Below are positions 53,012 to 61,692 of a DNA stretch of 64,000 bases, piece by piece; position 1 is the stretch's first letter; every line of letters begins with the position of its first letter. The translations under genes were made by a program, and so were the position numbers. The DNA lies in NCBI RefSeq assembly GCF_001510655.1, contig NZ_LMVC01000002.1:269700-333699 (forward strand), in the 5' to 3' direction. A model generated the notes under the pieces. It had not been told where the DNA came from. It did no database searches and saw only the letters and a program-made list of their open reading frames with translations. This stretch comes from Fictibacillus sp. FJAT-27399. Its GTDB lineage: Bacteria; Bacillota; Bacilli; Bacillales; Fictibacillaceae.

Positions 53012-53293
53012 TTGAATACCGTCATTCTCAATGATAGGAAATTTGATGTAACAGATTTGCATCTTACTACTACAGCCAGCCAACTGAAAAAGATCCATTT
53101 CAAGTTTAAAGTAGAGCATAGTGAGTATCACGACATTACGACGCTTCTTTACAAAAACGATTTTGAAGTAAAAGTCCCTGAAAAAGACCTCCGATTCCGA
53201 GCTGAAATCAGCCAGTATTCTACGTCTATCACTGATTTGTACAAAGAGAACGCTGTTGGTGATTTTGCTCTTGAGCTTACGGAAAAAGAATAA
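53012..53293 (+). CDS. ykvR: DUF3219 family protein (YkvR-like)
   Basis: About 93 residues starting at a TTG (53012; AGGAG 12 bases upstream; an earlier TTG at 53000 abuts the site). EYHDITTLLYKNDFEVKVPE and ISQYSTSITDLYKENAV resemble B. subtilis YkvR (DUF3219), a small beta-rich protein of unknown function. It lies 34 bp after the DsbA-family gene and may be co-transcribed. Confidence 0.78.
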   Translation: MNTVILNDRKFDVTDLHLTTTASQLKKIHFKFKVEHSEYHDITTLLYKNDFEVKVPEKDLRFRAEISQYSTSITDLYKENAVGDFALELTEKE

Positions 53294-53304
53294 GGGTGAA
53301 GAGA

Positions 53305-53330
53305 GAGAGCGGAAACCCGTTCTCTTTTTT
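53305..53330 (+). terminator. terminator after YkvR-like gene
   Basis: GAGAGCGG pairs with CCCGTTCTC (one mismatch), followed by TTTTTT. Confidence 0.65.
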
Positions 53331-53379
53331 CATGATAGAATAAGAAGAAGCTAAGCTAAACAAAGGAAAGGTGTGAGCC

Positions 53380-54024
53380 ATGGAACCTTTTAAAACATCG
53401 GCACTTCTTGATGTAATCAGTGACCTGTTTTCACATGAAGCTTCTATTGCAGTAACAGATACAGACCATTATATTTACTACCAGCCAAGCAAAAGGATCA
53501 ACCTGAAGATCAAGCCGGGTGATGGAATTAAAGAAGGCACCATTACACATAAAGCGCTGGTTTCCAAACAAAAAGTATCGCAGTTTATTAACCGTGATAT
53601 TTTCGGCACCCCATATTACGGAATGGCGGTCCCCTTGATGGATGAAGGAGAGCTGAAGGGGTGTGTCACAGCTATCTTTCCGGCATTAACGAGCGGCAAG
53701 ACGGTCGTTACCATAAAAAGCGAGGATGGCTGGATTCCGATTCCGTTCGCAGATATTCTTTATTTGGAGGCGAAGGAACGAAAGACGTATGTGGTCGGTG
53801 AAAAACATACTGGCAGCCATAAGGATACGCTGAATGAATTTGATTTTCTTTTACCGAAAGATGACTTTGTCCGATGCCATCGCTCGTTCATCGTCAATGT
53901 TCATCACATCCGGGAGATCTATCCGGAAACCCACTCCACATTTTTACTTTCAATGAAAAACGGAGATCAGGTTCCCGTCAGCCAGTCGTATGCAAGTTAT
54001 TTCAGAAATCTGCTTGGATTCTAG
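53380..54024 (+). CDS. LytTR-type transcriptional regulator with N-terminal sensor region
   Basis: 214 residues. The first ~105 residues look like a small sensor fold (TDTDHYIYYQPSKRINLKIK ... GMAVPLMDEGELKGCVTAIF), not a receiver domain, as no Asp-phosphate pocket is seen. The C-terminal LytTR domain (about 110-214) has IPFADILYLEAKERKTYVV, the helix FVRCHRSFIVNVHHIREIYP and VPVSQSYASYFRNLL. One-component DNA-binding regulator. It lies 131 bp before a CoA-transferase gene and probably controls it. Confidence 0.88.
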   Translation: MEPFKTSALLDVISDLFSHEASIAVTDTDHYIYYQPSKRINLKIKPGDGIKEGTITHKALVSKQKVSQFINRDIFGTPYYGMAVPLMDEGELKGCVTAIFPALTSGKTVVTIKSEDGWIPIPFADILYLEAKERKTYVVGEKHTGSHKDTLNEFDFLLPKDDFVRCHRSFIVNVHHIREIYPETHSTFLLSMKNGDQVPVSQSYASYFRNLLGF

Positions 54025-54060
54025 GCGGATTTTTTTCTGTTTCAAGAACTGAATGTTCTG

Positions 54061-54089
54061 TTTTATCCTAATTTTTCGTGATTTTATCC
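54061..54089 (+). promoter_or_regulatory. candidate LytTR operator (direct repeats)
   Basis: TTTTATCC occurs at 54061-54068 and 54082-54089, a 21-bp start-to-start distance, in the gap between the regulator gene and the CoA-transferase gene. LytTR proteins bind pairs of direct repeats about two helical turns apart. Confidence 0.45.
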
Positions 54090-54155
54090 ATTTCTTTTCT
54101 TCCGATATTGATCCTTTGCTACACTTATGAAAAGAGCGAGATAGGAGTGAAGAGA

Positions 54156-55670
54156 ATGGAAAGCGTTTACAATAGAATTAGAGATCAACGCTTACATGAT
54201 CGGATTGTTTCAGCAGAGGAAGCTGCCTCGTGGATCCATGATGGGATGACCCTTGGCTTGAGCGGCTTTACACGGGCAGGAGATGTGAAAGCCGTTCCGT
54301 TTGCTTTGGCAAAACGGGCAGAACACGAACCGCTGAAAGTGAATGTTTATACAGGCGCTTCGTTAGGTTCAGATGTTGATAAACTGTTTGCGGAGAAGAA
54401 CATGCTGAATAAGCGTCTTCCTTTCCAGGCCGATGCGACTATGAGAAAAGGCATTAACGCGGGAGACTTTCATTTTGTTGATCAGCATTTGTCGCATACG
54501 TCAGAATGGATTCGCTCCAATGTTTTGGAACCTATTGACTACGCTATTCTGGAAGCGGTTGCAATCACCGAAGACGGAATGATTATTCCAACGACATCGA
54601 TCGGCAACTCCATGGTATTCTCACAGCACGCAAAAAATATAATTGTAGAAATCAATACAGCACAGACTGAATTACTAGAAGGTATTCATGATCTTTATGA
54701 ACCGGAAAAACAAGGGGAACGTTCGCCCATCCCATTGACAAAGCCGGACGACCGAATCGGACTACCCGGTATGAAAGTAGATGTGGATAAAATTAAAGGG
54801 ATTGTGTTTACGAATCAACTCGACTCCCCGTCAACTATTGTGGAACCGGATGATGAAACAGTCATCATGGCGCAGCATTTAATCTCTTTTTTGCGGGAAG
54901 AAATCAAGGCTGGCCGTCTGACAGATAAACTTGCTCCGCTTCAATCCGGTATTGGATCGGTCGCCAATGCCGTGTTTCATGGATTACTGGATTCAGAGTT
55001 TACCGATCTGGAGGTTTATTCAGAAGTGCTTCAGGATGCGGTTTTCGATCTGCTGGATGCGGATAAAGTACGTTTTGCGTCTTGTTGTTCAATCACCTTA
55101 TCCTCGTCTAAGATGGACAAGGTTTTTTCTAACTTTGAAAAATATCGTGACAGGCTGATGCTCAGGCCGCAGGAGATTTCCAATCATCCTGAACTGATCC
55201 GCCGAATGGGGATTATTTCAATCAATACAGCACTGGAGCTGGATATCTACGGAAACGTGAACTCTACTCATGTGATGGGAACGAAAATGATGAATGGCAT
55301 CGGAGGTTCCGGTGATTTTGCCCGCAATGCCCGCCTCGGCATTTTTGTGACCAAATCCATTGCCAAGAACGGCAACATTTCAAGCATTGTTCCGTTCGTA
55401 TCACATGTGGATCATAATGAACATGATGTGGATGTGATTGTCACAGAGCAGGGCTATGCGGATTTGCGTGGACTTGCACCTAGAGAGCGTGTGGAAAAGA
55501 TTATTCAAAACTGTGTCCATCCGATGTACCGCGAGCAGTTATCGGCCTATTATGAGGAAGCGAAGAAACGAGGAGGACAAACGCCTCACATCCTGGAAAA
55601 AGCGCTGTCCTGGCATATCAACTTTGAAAAGAACGGTACGATGCTTCAGAGGGTGGAGCAGCCCGTTTAG
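54156..55670 (+). CDS. acetyl-CoA hydrolase/transferase (succinate:CoA-transferase type)
   Basis: About 504 residues from ATG at 54156 behind AGGAGTG (frame open from 54078). Family I CoA-transferase: GLSGFTRAGDVKAVPFALA near 30, GSxG-type loop QSGIGSVANAVFHGLL near 270, the catalytic Glu region near 295 (YSEVLQDAVFDLL), and GGSGDFARNARLGIF near 390. It moves CoA between acetyl-CoA and succinate or another acid, in overflow or acetate metabolism. A LytTR regulator gene stands just upstream. Confidence 0.92.
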   Translation: MESVYNRIRDQRLHDRIVSAEEAASWIHDGMTLGLSGFTRAGDVKAVPFALAKRAEHEPLKVNVYTGASLGSDVDKLFAEKNMLNKRLPFQADATMRKGINAGDFHFVDQHLSHTSEWIRSNVLEPIDYAILEAVAITEDGMIIPTTSIGNSMVFSQHAKNIIVEINTAQTELLEGIHDLYEPEKQGERSPIPLTKPDDRIGLPGMKVDVDKIKGIVFTNQLDSPSTIVEPDDETVIMAQHLISFLREEIKAGRLTDKLAPLQSGIGSVANAVFHGLLDSEFTDLEVYSEVLQDAVFDLLDADKVRFASCCSITLSSSKMDKVFSNFEKYRDRLMLRPQEISNHPELIRRMGIISINTALELDIYGNVNSTHVMGTKMMNGIGGSGDFARNARLGIFVTKSIAKNGNISSIVPFVSHVDHNEHDVDVIVTEQGYADLRGLAPRERVEKIIQNCVHPMYREQLSAYYEEAKKRGGQTPHILEKALSWHINFEKNGTMLQRVEQPV

Positions 55671-55756
55671 TAAGACAAAAAGAACAGCTGACTCCGCCAG
55701 GAATGGCAGACAAAAAGTGAAAGTAAAGGCTCTTGAAAGATAAAAGAAAACCACAA

Positions 55757-56008
55757 AAAGGGGCTGTCCAGAAAGTCGAAAATTGACCTTCAGGCAGCCC
55801 CTTTTTGGCTTGAAAAATCTTCAATGAAAAGTTAGTTGAAGTGGAAGATGCGAGACTCCTGCGGGACTAGCGTGACAGGTGAGACTCCCGCCGGTGCTTG
55901 CACCAAAAAGTAGGCGTTCACGCCGGTAAGGCTCACCGCACGCCCCGCGGAAAGCGAGCAGCCTGGAACAGAAATCAACAGCTTACAGACTTCTTGGACA
56001 GCCCCTTT
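55757..56008. repeat. 252-bp MITE-like element, complete copy
   Basis: Begins AAAGGGGCTGTCCAGAAAGTC and ends with the reverse complement of AAAGGGGCTGTCCAAGAAGTC: 21-bp terminal inverted repeats with two mismatches. It carries no coding frame. Its left 50 bp (GGGGCTG...CAGCCCCTTTTT) also fold as an intrinsic terminator, and may stop the CoA-transferase transcript. The right 113 bp recur at 1-113. It ends 14 bp from the stop of the next gene. No clear target duplication is seen. Confidence 0.75.
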
Positions 56009-56021
56009 AAAGCAAAGCTTT

Positions 56022-57770
56022 TTATTTTGGCTGGATGGTGACGTCCTTGCTGGAGTTCGCAGGGACGGTGACTTTTACATCCATCCATTGCTTCAGTCCA
56101 TATGCTTTACTTTCAGTGATTTCACCTTCTGTGGAGCTGTAGCTTCCGGGTTTCATATATAAAGGAATGTTCAATGTTACTTCTTTGTTCAAACGATTTA
56201 CAGCTGTAACGGTCTGTTTTCTCTGGGTTCCGTCATTCGGCTGGGTGTAATTGGCCTCAAAAGAAACCGTGCCCGCTGCTGTATTCCCATTTTGATAGAC
56301 AGGCGTAGAACGCTCTGTTCCTTCGTAGATATAGGAACTAAAATCAGGGCTGGCAGGATTCTTTTGGAAGATTCGGTAACCTACCCATGGCTGCCCGGTC
56401 AGCTCGATGGAAGAGGTTGTAGAGTATAAAATGCCATCCTTTTTCGTAATGTTGTCAATATGTGTATGTCCATGCAGCGATAAGTTCACATGATACTGTT
56501 TCATTAAATCAATCATCTGCTGAGCTCCTTCACCGTGCCACTGCTGATCATACTTTTGGCCAAGGACTTCTCCTTGCAGCAATGTAGGAAGATTTTGCGG
56601 GTCATGCTTAGCGTCATAATTCTTCCAATAATCTGCAACCTGTGAATCGCTCGAAGGCCAGATATCACGGTCCCGCCATAATGGATTGTGGTGGGAGAAG
56701 AGACCTTTTATTTGTTCCGCATCGGCAGTTTCAGCGTTTTTTGCAAGGTCGTTTTTAATCCAGTCCATCTGCTGCTGCCTCACTTGTCCGCCCCATGTTG
56801 GAACAGAAACGGAACCATGTCCTTGCCGGTCAAACTTATCCCAGTCAAACGAGTTATATCCAATCATATGGGCATAAGGGCCATAATCAAAAGAGAAATA
56901 CTGCGGTCCAAAGTATTGTTCCCAATATTTGGCGCCATCGGTTAATGTAGCATCCTGTGCATAATAGTCATGGTTGCCTGGTACAACATAGACTGGTACA
57001 TTAAATTTTTTCAGCATGCGGTACGTTTCTTTATACTCATAAATATATTCCTTAGGATTCATCTGCCCAAACATTAAATCTCCGGTTAGTACGACGAAAT
57101 CGGGCTTGAGCAGATTGACCTCCCGAATGGTCTTTTGCAGGTACAGCCATCTTTTGGACTCATCAGGAGTCCAAAATCCAGCCTCCGCAGCATCTTCCGG
57201 CTTAGCTAGATTACGGGGAGAACCGACATGGATATCCGTTAAGTGAATAAAACGAAAATCCTTTTTAAATTCATTCACAACTTTTACTGAATTCGGTTCT
57301 TCATCACTCACTTGAGCGCCGTCGGCCGAATAAGAAATATTTAAATCGTAAAGTTTTTCAGGGATGTCATCGGGAATCGTGACTGTAACATTGTAAATCG
57401 AGGAGCTGTCTTTCCAATAAGATGTACCTTTCTCAACCTTTGTCACTGGAAGGGCATACTCTCCATCAACCTGGGAAGCCGTGTTCTCCTGAAGTTTCAC
57501 ACCCCATCCTGAAGGTGTTTTCCCTTGTGTATCCACTTGTATAGTGAAACTGCTGCCTTTTTTCTTAATGGCTGGTGTAGACATCAGCGGATAGATGATG
57601 TTTTTAATTTTGGGATCTGCTGTCATGCTGGAATCCTGATCAAGATAGTGCTCTGAATTTCCGACCCCTCCATCCTGGCTTCCACCGCCGCTTATGGCAT
57701 GAGCTTGAGTAACAGGAATAGCGAAAGAAAATATGGTAAAAAACATGATAAGTGATTTCAAAACTTTCAT
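56022..57770 (-). CDS. secreted calcineurin-like metallophosphoesterase
   Basis: 582 residues with signal peptide (MKVLKSLIMFFTIFSFAIPV, cut near AHA). An N-terminal Ig-like part (about 40-165) precedes the phosphoesterase domain with all metal motifs: DIHVGS, LTGDLMFGQ, PGNHDYY, SHHNPLW and HGHTHID. A C-terminal beta domain (about 460-582) follows. It should hydrolyse phosphate esters outside the cell, as PhoD/purple acid-like phosphatases do; the substrate is not known. RBS GGAGG. Confidence 0.92.
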   Translation of the reverse strand: MKVLKSLIMFFTIFSFAIPVTQAHAISGGGSQDGGVGNSEHYLDQDSSMTADPKIKNIIYPLMSTPAIKKKGSSFTIQVDTQGKTPSGWGVKLQENTASQVDGEYALPVTKVEKGTSYWKDSSSIYNVTVTIPDDIPEKLYDLNISYSADGAQVSDEEPNSVKVVNEFKKDFRFIHLTDIHVGSPRNLAKPEDAAEAGFWTPDESKRWLYLQKTIREVNLLKPDFVVLTGDLMFGQMNPKEYIYEYKETYRMLKKFNVPVYVVPGNHDYYAQDATLTDGAKYWEQYFGPQYFSFDYGPYAHMIGYNSFDWDKFDRQGHGSVSVPTWGGQVRQQQMDWIKNDLAKNAETADAEQIKGLFSHHNPLWRDRDIWPSSDSQVADYWKNYDAKHDPQNLPTLLQGEVLGQKYDQQWHGEGAQQMIDLMKQYHVNLSLHGHTHIDNITKKDGILYSTTSSIELTGQPWVGYRIFQKNPASPDFSSYIYEGTERSTPVYQNGNTAAGTVSFEANYTQPNDGTQRKQTVTAVNRLNKEVTLNIPLYMKPGSYSSTEGEITESKAYGLKQWMDVKVTVPANSSKDVTIQPK

Positions 57771-57789
57771 TGAACAACCTCCTTTATCG

Positions 57790-57817
57790 TAATGCAGTGT
57801 TAGACTAACAGTGCATT
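57790..57817. promoter_or_regulatory. inverted repeat in the leader of the phosphoesterase gene
   Basis: TAATGCAGTGTTAG and CTAACAGTGCATTA flank a single A: a 14-bp arm palindrome with one mismatch, 20 bp upstream of the start codon. It could be an operator or a leader hairpin. Confidence 0.55.
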
Positions 57818-57865
57818 ATGAAGGTATAGTTACGAAAGAGTGAAGCAATTGTAAGCTTAAGGTAA

Positions 57866-57905
57866 AAAAAAAATAAAAAAGGATGCCACCAATTTGGTAG
57901 CATCC
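57866..57905 (-). terminator. terminator after the 41-residue gene
   Basis: On the minus strand GGATGCTACC pairs with GGTGGCATCC and is followed by TTTTTTATTTTTTTTTT. Confidence 0.85.
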
Positions 57906-57913
57906 CTGTAAGC

Positions 57914-58039
57914 TTAAAATGAGCTGGATCTGCGTCTTCTTCTGTTTTTAATTCTGCATTTAATAATGGTAACACGGCGGCCACCGCTTGTACGCCTAGT
58001 TCTCACTCTGCATTTGACTTTTTTCCTGCGACTTGACAT
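57914..58039 (-). CDS. 41-residue Arg/Lys-rich small protein, probably sporulation-related
   Basis: ATG at 58039 behind GGGGGATG opens a 41-codon frame: MSSRRKKVKCRVRTRRTSGG then RRVTIIKCRIKN, five Args in a row and SSSF at the end. It has about 45% basic residues and two Cys, and a strong terminator follows. The composition is that of a nucleic-acid-binding or coat-associated peptide; I do not recognise the family. Confidence 0.65.
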   Translation of the reverse strand: MSSRRKKVKCRVRTRRTSGGRRVTIIKCRIKNRRRRRSSSF

Positions 58040-58139
58040 TCAATCATCCCCCAATAACTGAATAATAGAGAAAAGAGAATATAACTCTCTTCTCTCTATC
58101 ATTATATGGAGAACTCTAGCATTTGCTTGGACGAGCAGG

Positions 58140-58598
58140 TTAAATTAGTGGACCTTCATACCGAGTGGATGGCATCAGGTGAAAATCATAGGTTGCAATA
58201 TCATCGGCTTTCGTCAAATAGGCATGGAGACTCTCAATCAGCATAAGATTTGGCACACTTGTTTTTTCTTTAATAAGGATGATCGGTTTTTGAAAGGCAA
58301 AGGCATAGCCAAGTTCGAATGCCGTTCCGCTGTCAGTACATAATCCTTCGTAATCGTGAATGGCAACTACTACATCCGCTCTTCGCAGATAATAGAGATC
58401 AAGGTTAAAAACAACTTTTCTCCATCCCTTGGATCCCCATGGATATTGCTGATTTTGGTGGAAGCGGGCAGAATAGAATTCCGCGACATATGGATTTCGG
58501 GTTAAGGCATTCTCAAGCCTTTGAATTCGTTCCAGCTGCTCCTTATCAAAGAAGGGACTGGCGATAAATACTCTCACGGTTCTGGTGTTAGGATCCAT
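58140..58598 (-). CDS. nucleoside 2-deoxyribosyltransferase family protein
   Basis: About 152 residues from ATG at 58598 with GTGGAG upstream (the frame is open to 58697). VRVFIASPFFDKEQLERI gives the first strand-loop; RADVVVAIHDYEG has the conserved Asp, and DSGTAFELGYAFAFQKPIIL the catalytic Glu, of the PF05014 (Nuc_deoxyrib_tr) family. It exchanges or removes bases on deoxynucleosides or nucleotides. The same family also contains signalling-nucleotide enzymes, so the exact role is open. Confidence 0.85.
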   Translation of the reverse strand: MDPNTRTVRVFIASPFFDKEQLERIQRLENALTRNPYVAEFYSARFHQNQQYPWGSKGWRKVVFNLDLYYLRRADVVVAIHDYEGLCTDSGTAFELGYAFAFQKPIILIKEKTSVPNLMLIESLHAYLTKADDIATYDFHLMPSTRYEGPLI

Positions 58599-58651
58599 AA
58601 GATCTCCACTTTCTAAAGAAAGCTTCAATCCTTTTATATGCAGAAAAATAT

Positions 58652-58682
58652 AAAAAAGAAGGCGCTGTGGCCTTCTTTTTTT
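58652..58682. terminator. terminator-like hairpin
   Basis: AAAAAAGAAGGC pairs with GCCTTCTTTTTTT; works in both directions, ends the YpzG-like transcript. Confidence 0.8.
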
Positions 58683-58700
58683 GTTTCTTATTCGCAATCC

Positions 58701-58853
58701 TTACCAGTGGTGGGCTTTAGCGTTGCTTCTCAAGATAATGTTGTTCTGAGACATCTCAGTATGTCCATTTACTTGAGATTTTGAACGTTTCGGCCGTGTC
58801 CAATTGTGGTGAAACTTACCTGAGTGGGGATCTAAATGATCTTTGTAACTCAT
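58701..58853 (-). CDS. YpzG-like small protein
   Basis: ATG at 58853 with GAGGTG seven bases upstream opens 50 codons: MSYKDHLDPHSGKFHHNWTR, then PKRSKSQVNGHTEMSQNNII and LRSNAKAHHW. The segment SQVNGxTExSQxxII is typical of the YpzG-like small proteins of Bacillaceae, linked to sporulation. A terminator follows directly. Confidence 0.7.
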   Translation of the reverse strand: MSYKDHLDPHSGKFHHNWTRPKRSKSQVNGHTEMSQNNIILRSNAKAHHW

Positions 58854-58945
58854 TGCTTTTCACCTCATCCGTTAAGAGTAGACCCTAAGAAACAAGGGTG
58901 ATATTCAATGAATATCGCGATTATTATGTGCAGTTGCCGGGAAAA

Positions 58946-60238
58946 TTATGTTATTTTTGTCTGCTTTTTTTCATCGAACTGATCGATTGCATCTGCTCTT
59001 GTCTCAGGGACATAAGCGAGGATGATCATGCCGATAATAAAAAGCAGAATCAGGCTGAACACACCGCTGCTTGAATTGCCGCTTACCTGAGCGGTGACAG
59101 CGACCAGCAATGGCCCGAGTATGGAAGCAAACTTTCCGAAGATGTTGTAAAATCCGAAAAATTCATTGGCGTTCTTTTTCGGTACAAGCTTCGCAAAATA
59201 AGCACGGCTTAACGCCTGGATCCCTCCTTGTGACGTTCCGACCAGCATTGCCAGGATCCAAAAATCGAGCGTTGTTTTTAAGAAATAGGCATAAATGCAG
59301 ACAATGATATAAACGGCAATTCCCACGTACAGCATTTTTTTACCCGTAAACTTTTCAGCAAGTCTGCCGTACAGAATGGCAAATGGTGCAGCAACAACCT
59401 GTGTGACAAACAAAATGATGAGCAGACTCGTTGAACTGATTCCCAAATCCGTTCCGTATGCGGTCGACATGGAAATAATGGTGCCGACTCCATCAATATA
59501 AAAGAAGTAGGCGAGTAAGAAAAGAAATAGAGAACGATATTGTTTGATTTCCCTTAGGGTTTTGCCGAGGCGTTTAAAGCTATTTCTTACAGGAGAAGGT
59601 TCCTGTTCAACGTAATATTTTTGATGAACATTTTTAAACATGGGGATCGTAAACAGAGCCCACCAGCATGCGGTAATAAAAAAGGCAATCTTGCTTGCAG
59701 CGGCAGTAGAGAAGGGCAGCACTTCTTTTTGAGCAAGGATAATGATGGCGATGCTGATGAGAAAAGGAATGGTACTTCCGATATACCCTAACCCAAATCC
59801 ACGGGCAGAAACACGGTTCATCCGTTCTTCCGTCGTGATGTCGATAAGAAACGCATCGTAAAAAACTAAAGCACCGTTAAATCCCAGGGCTGTAAACGTG
59901 TAGATGATCAATAACAGGAGCCAGTGCTGACTTGGAACAAAAACAAGGACAGCAGTTGAGACGACACCCAGTGTAAAGAAGAAGGTGAAGAACTTCTTTT
60001 TCATTCCCTGATAGTCCGCAATCGTTCCGAGGATAGGTCCAAGCATAGCCAGAATAAAGGTCGCAATGGCAATTGTATAGCCCAGGTACGCAGTAGAATC
60101 AGCACCACTTACACCGGCTTTCATCGCGGACGCTTTATAAAAAAGCGGAAACACAGCGGTTGTGATGATAATCGAATACGCAGAGTTAGCCCAATCATAA
60201 AACATCCAGCTGCTTTCTTCCTTCGAGAAACGCTTCAT
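58946..60238 (-). CDS. MFS transporter, UMF1/Atg22-like group
   Basis: 430 residues, about twelve membrane helices. FYDWANSAYSIIITTAVFPL near residue 13 and FNGALVFYDAFLIDITTEER near 125, with RAYFAKLVPKKNANEFFGFY near 345, are hallmark segments of the UMF1 family (Atg22-like), in which the yeast member exports amino acids from the vacuole. The bacterial substrate is unknown. It lies 53 bp from the next gene on the same strand. Confidence 0.9.
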   Translation of the reverse strand: MKRFSKEESSWMFYDWANSAYSIIITTAVFPLFYKASAMKAGVSGADSTAYLGYTIAIATFILAMLGPILGTIADYQGMKKKFFTFFFTLGVVSTAVLVFVPSQHWLLLLIIYTFTALGFNGALVFYDAFLIDITTEERMNRVSARGFGLGYIGSTIPFLISIAIIILAQKEVLPFSTAAASKIAFFITACWWALFTIPMFKNVHQKYYVEQEPSPVRNSFKRLGKTLREIKQYRSLFLFLLAYFFYIDGVGTIISMSTAYGTDLGISSTSLLIILFVTQVVAAPFAILYGRLAEKFTGKKMLYVGIAVYIIVCIYAYFLKTTLDFWILAMLVGTSQGGIQALSRAYFAKLVPKKNANEFFGFYNIFGKFASILGPLLVAVTAQVSGNSSSGVFSLILLFIIGMIILAYVPETRADAIDQFDEKKQTKIT

Positions 60239-60291
60239 CCTCTTATCCCCTTTTTATTCCCATTTTCATTCTTTCCGCTTCTTATTTCTCC

Positions 60292-61599
60292 CTATAGCGT
60301 TAATAATCCTTCAACAGCCGCTCCGTCTGTATTCCCTAAGTGAAGACCAAGAAGTCGGGCAAATGTTGGTCCTTCATCTACGAGGCGCATGGACGGAATG
60401 GCCTGATGAGGGACAATTCCCTTGCCTGCCGCTGCAAAGAACGTACAGTAGTTTTCCTTTTCAGGGGAGTAGCCATGGGAACCCCAGGTGTATCGCTTTG
60501 CCTTCACATCTTCAGCTGTAATGTGATGCAGGAAGCCGCCGTTCAGCGCTTCTTTAAAATAATAACCCCTTCGTGCCTCCAGCATAAAATCAGAGTGCGC
60601 ATCCGCACCTCTGGCTCCGGCTTCTTCTCCAGTTAATACCTGTTCAACTCCGCTGCTTTCATCTTGTGATAATTCCTGCAGCCATTGTTGAACCTTGTGT
60701 TTTGTGTCACGATCATTTTTGTCACTTATGTATATATATGCCGAGCCGTCGCAGCTATGGCAGTATGCCTTCCAATTTGTGACTTTTCCTCTGTTATTAA
60801 CGGTAATTAGTCCTTGTTCCTTGAAGTAGACATTAGGCTGGATGGCAATGGATTCATCGAGGGCACTGTGGTCACCGAGTGCCACAATGGTCGATTGATC
60901 GTAAATACCGCTCTCCTTGAGCGCCTTTACGATCCGGCCGAGCCGAGCGTCGTGTCGTCTGAGGGCATCCATCGCTTCATCTGAAGAAAAGCCATGGTAA
61001 TGACGATTGGTATCCAGATCGGTAAAATGAACGAGCAAGAGCTGCGGTTTTCTTGTTTGAATGGTATGGACGGTTGATTCCAGGACAAAATCATCAAGCT
61101 CAGGCTGACTAAGCCCTTTTCGGATATGGCCAAAACGGCGGTTCATCTCGAGCTGATAGGTGACGCTTCCATTAAAAAGAGAGACAGGTATCTGATGGTG
61201 CCAAGAACGGTTGGCGAAAATCTCTGGCATGTTGTAATCCATTTCAGCCTTGGCGGTTACCGGCCATAAAAGGGCTCCGGTCGTCATGCCTGCTTTCTTC
61301 GCTTCATCATACAGGGTTGTGCCTTTAATATGCCGTCGGTGCCAATGCCAGTCAGGGGAGGGCCGGCCTGGCTGAAGATAGGTATTATTCACAACGCCAT
61401 GCCTGTTGGGATAATTGCCGGTAACGATCGTGGCATGGCAAGGGTAGGTGACAGATGGATAGATTGATTCAACATTCTTGCAATAGGATCCGTTCTGCAG
61501 GAGTTCGGCAAAATGGGGAAGCTCCTGCAGCATAGGGAAGTCCAGTGACGAAAGACAATCGAATGATATGACGAGTAAATGATCGGTAAGACGGTCCAT
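60292..61599 (-). CDS. alkaline phosphatase-superfamily phosphodiesterase (NPP type)
   Basis: 435 residues, no signal peptide. Metal and active-site blocks: SFDCLSSLDFP (Asp), SVTYPCHATIVTGNYPNRHG with the nucleophile Thr, TDLDTNRHYHG (Asp, His), GDHSALDES (Asp-His) and WGSHGYSP (last His). These mark the nucleotide pyrophosphatase/phosphodiesterase (NPP) branch. It likely cleaves a phosphodiester such as a nucleotide or a lipid headgroup in the cytosol. RBS AAGGAGG. Possibly in one transcript with the UMF1 transporter, 53 bp downstream. Confidence 0.9.
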   Translation of the reverse strand: MDRLTDHLLVISFDCLSSLDFPMLQELPHFAELLQNGSYCKNVESIYPSVTYPCHATIVTGNYPNRHGVVNNTYLQPGRPSPDWHWHRRHIKGTTLYDEAKKAGMTTGALLWPVTAKAEMDYNMPEIFANRSWHHQIPVSLFNGSVTYQLEMNRRFGHIRKGLSQPELDDFVLESTVHTIQTRKPQLLLVHFTDLDTNRHYHGFSSDEAMDALRRHDARLGRIVKALKESGIYDQSTIVALGDHSALDESIAIQPNVYFKEQGLITVNNRGKVTNWKAYCHSCDGSAYIYISDKNDRDTKHKVQQWLQELSQDESSGVEQVLTGEEAGARGADAHSDFMLEARRGYYFKEALNGGFLHHITAEDVKAKRYTWGSHGYSPEKENYCTFFAAAGKGIVPHQAIPSMRLVDEGPTFARLLGLHLGNTDGAAVEGLLTL

Positions 61600-61652
61600 A
61601 GCGGCCTCCTTTTGATTTATTCATTCTTACTTTTAGTTTAAAGCAAGAAATG

Positions 61653-61680
61653 GAAAAAGCACCAAAAAACATAGGTGCTC
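61653..61680 (-). terminator. terminator after lipoprotein gene
   Basis: On the minus strand GAGCACC pairs with GGTGCTT around a T-rich loop, followed by TTTCC. Confidence 0.6.
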
Positions 61681-61692
61681 TGAAAGAATGGA

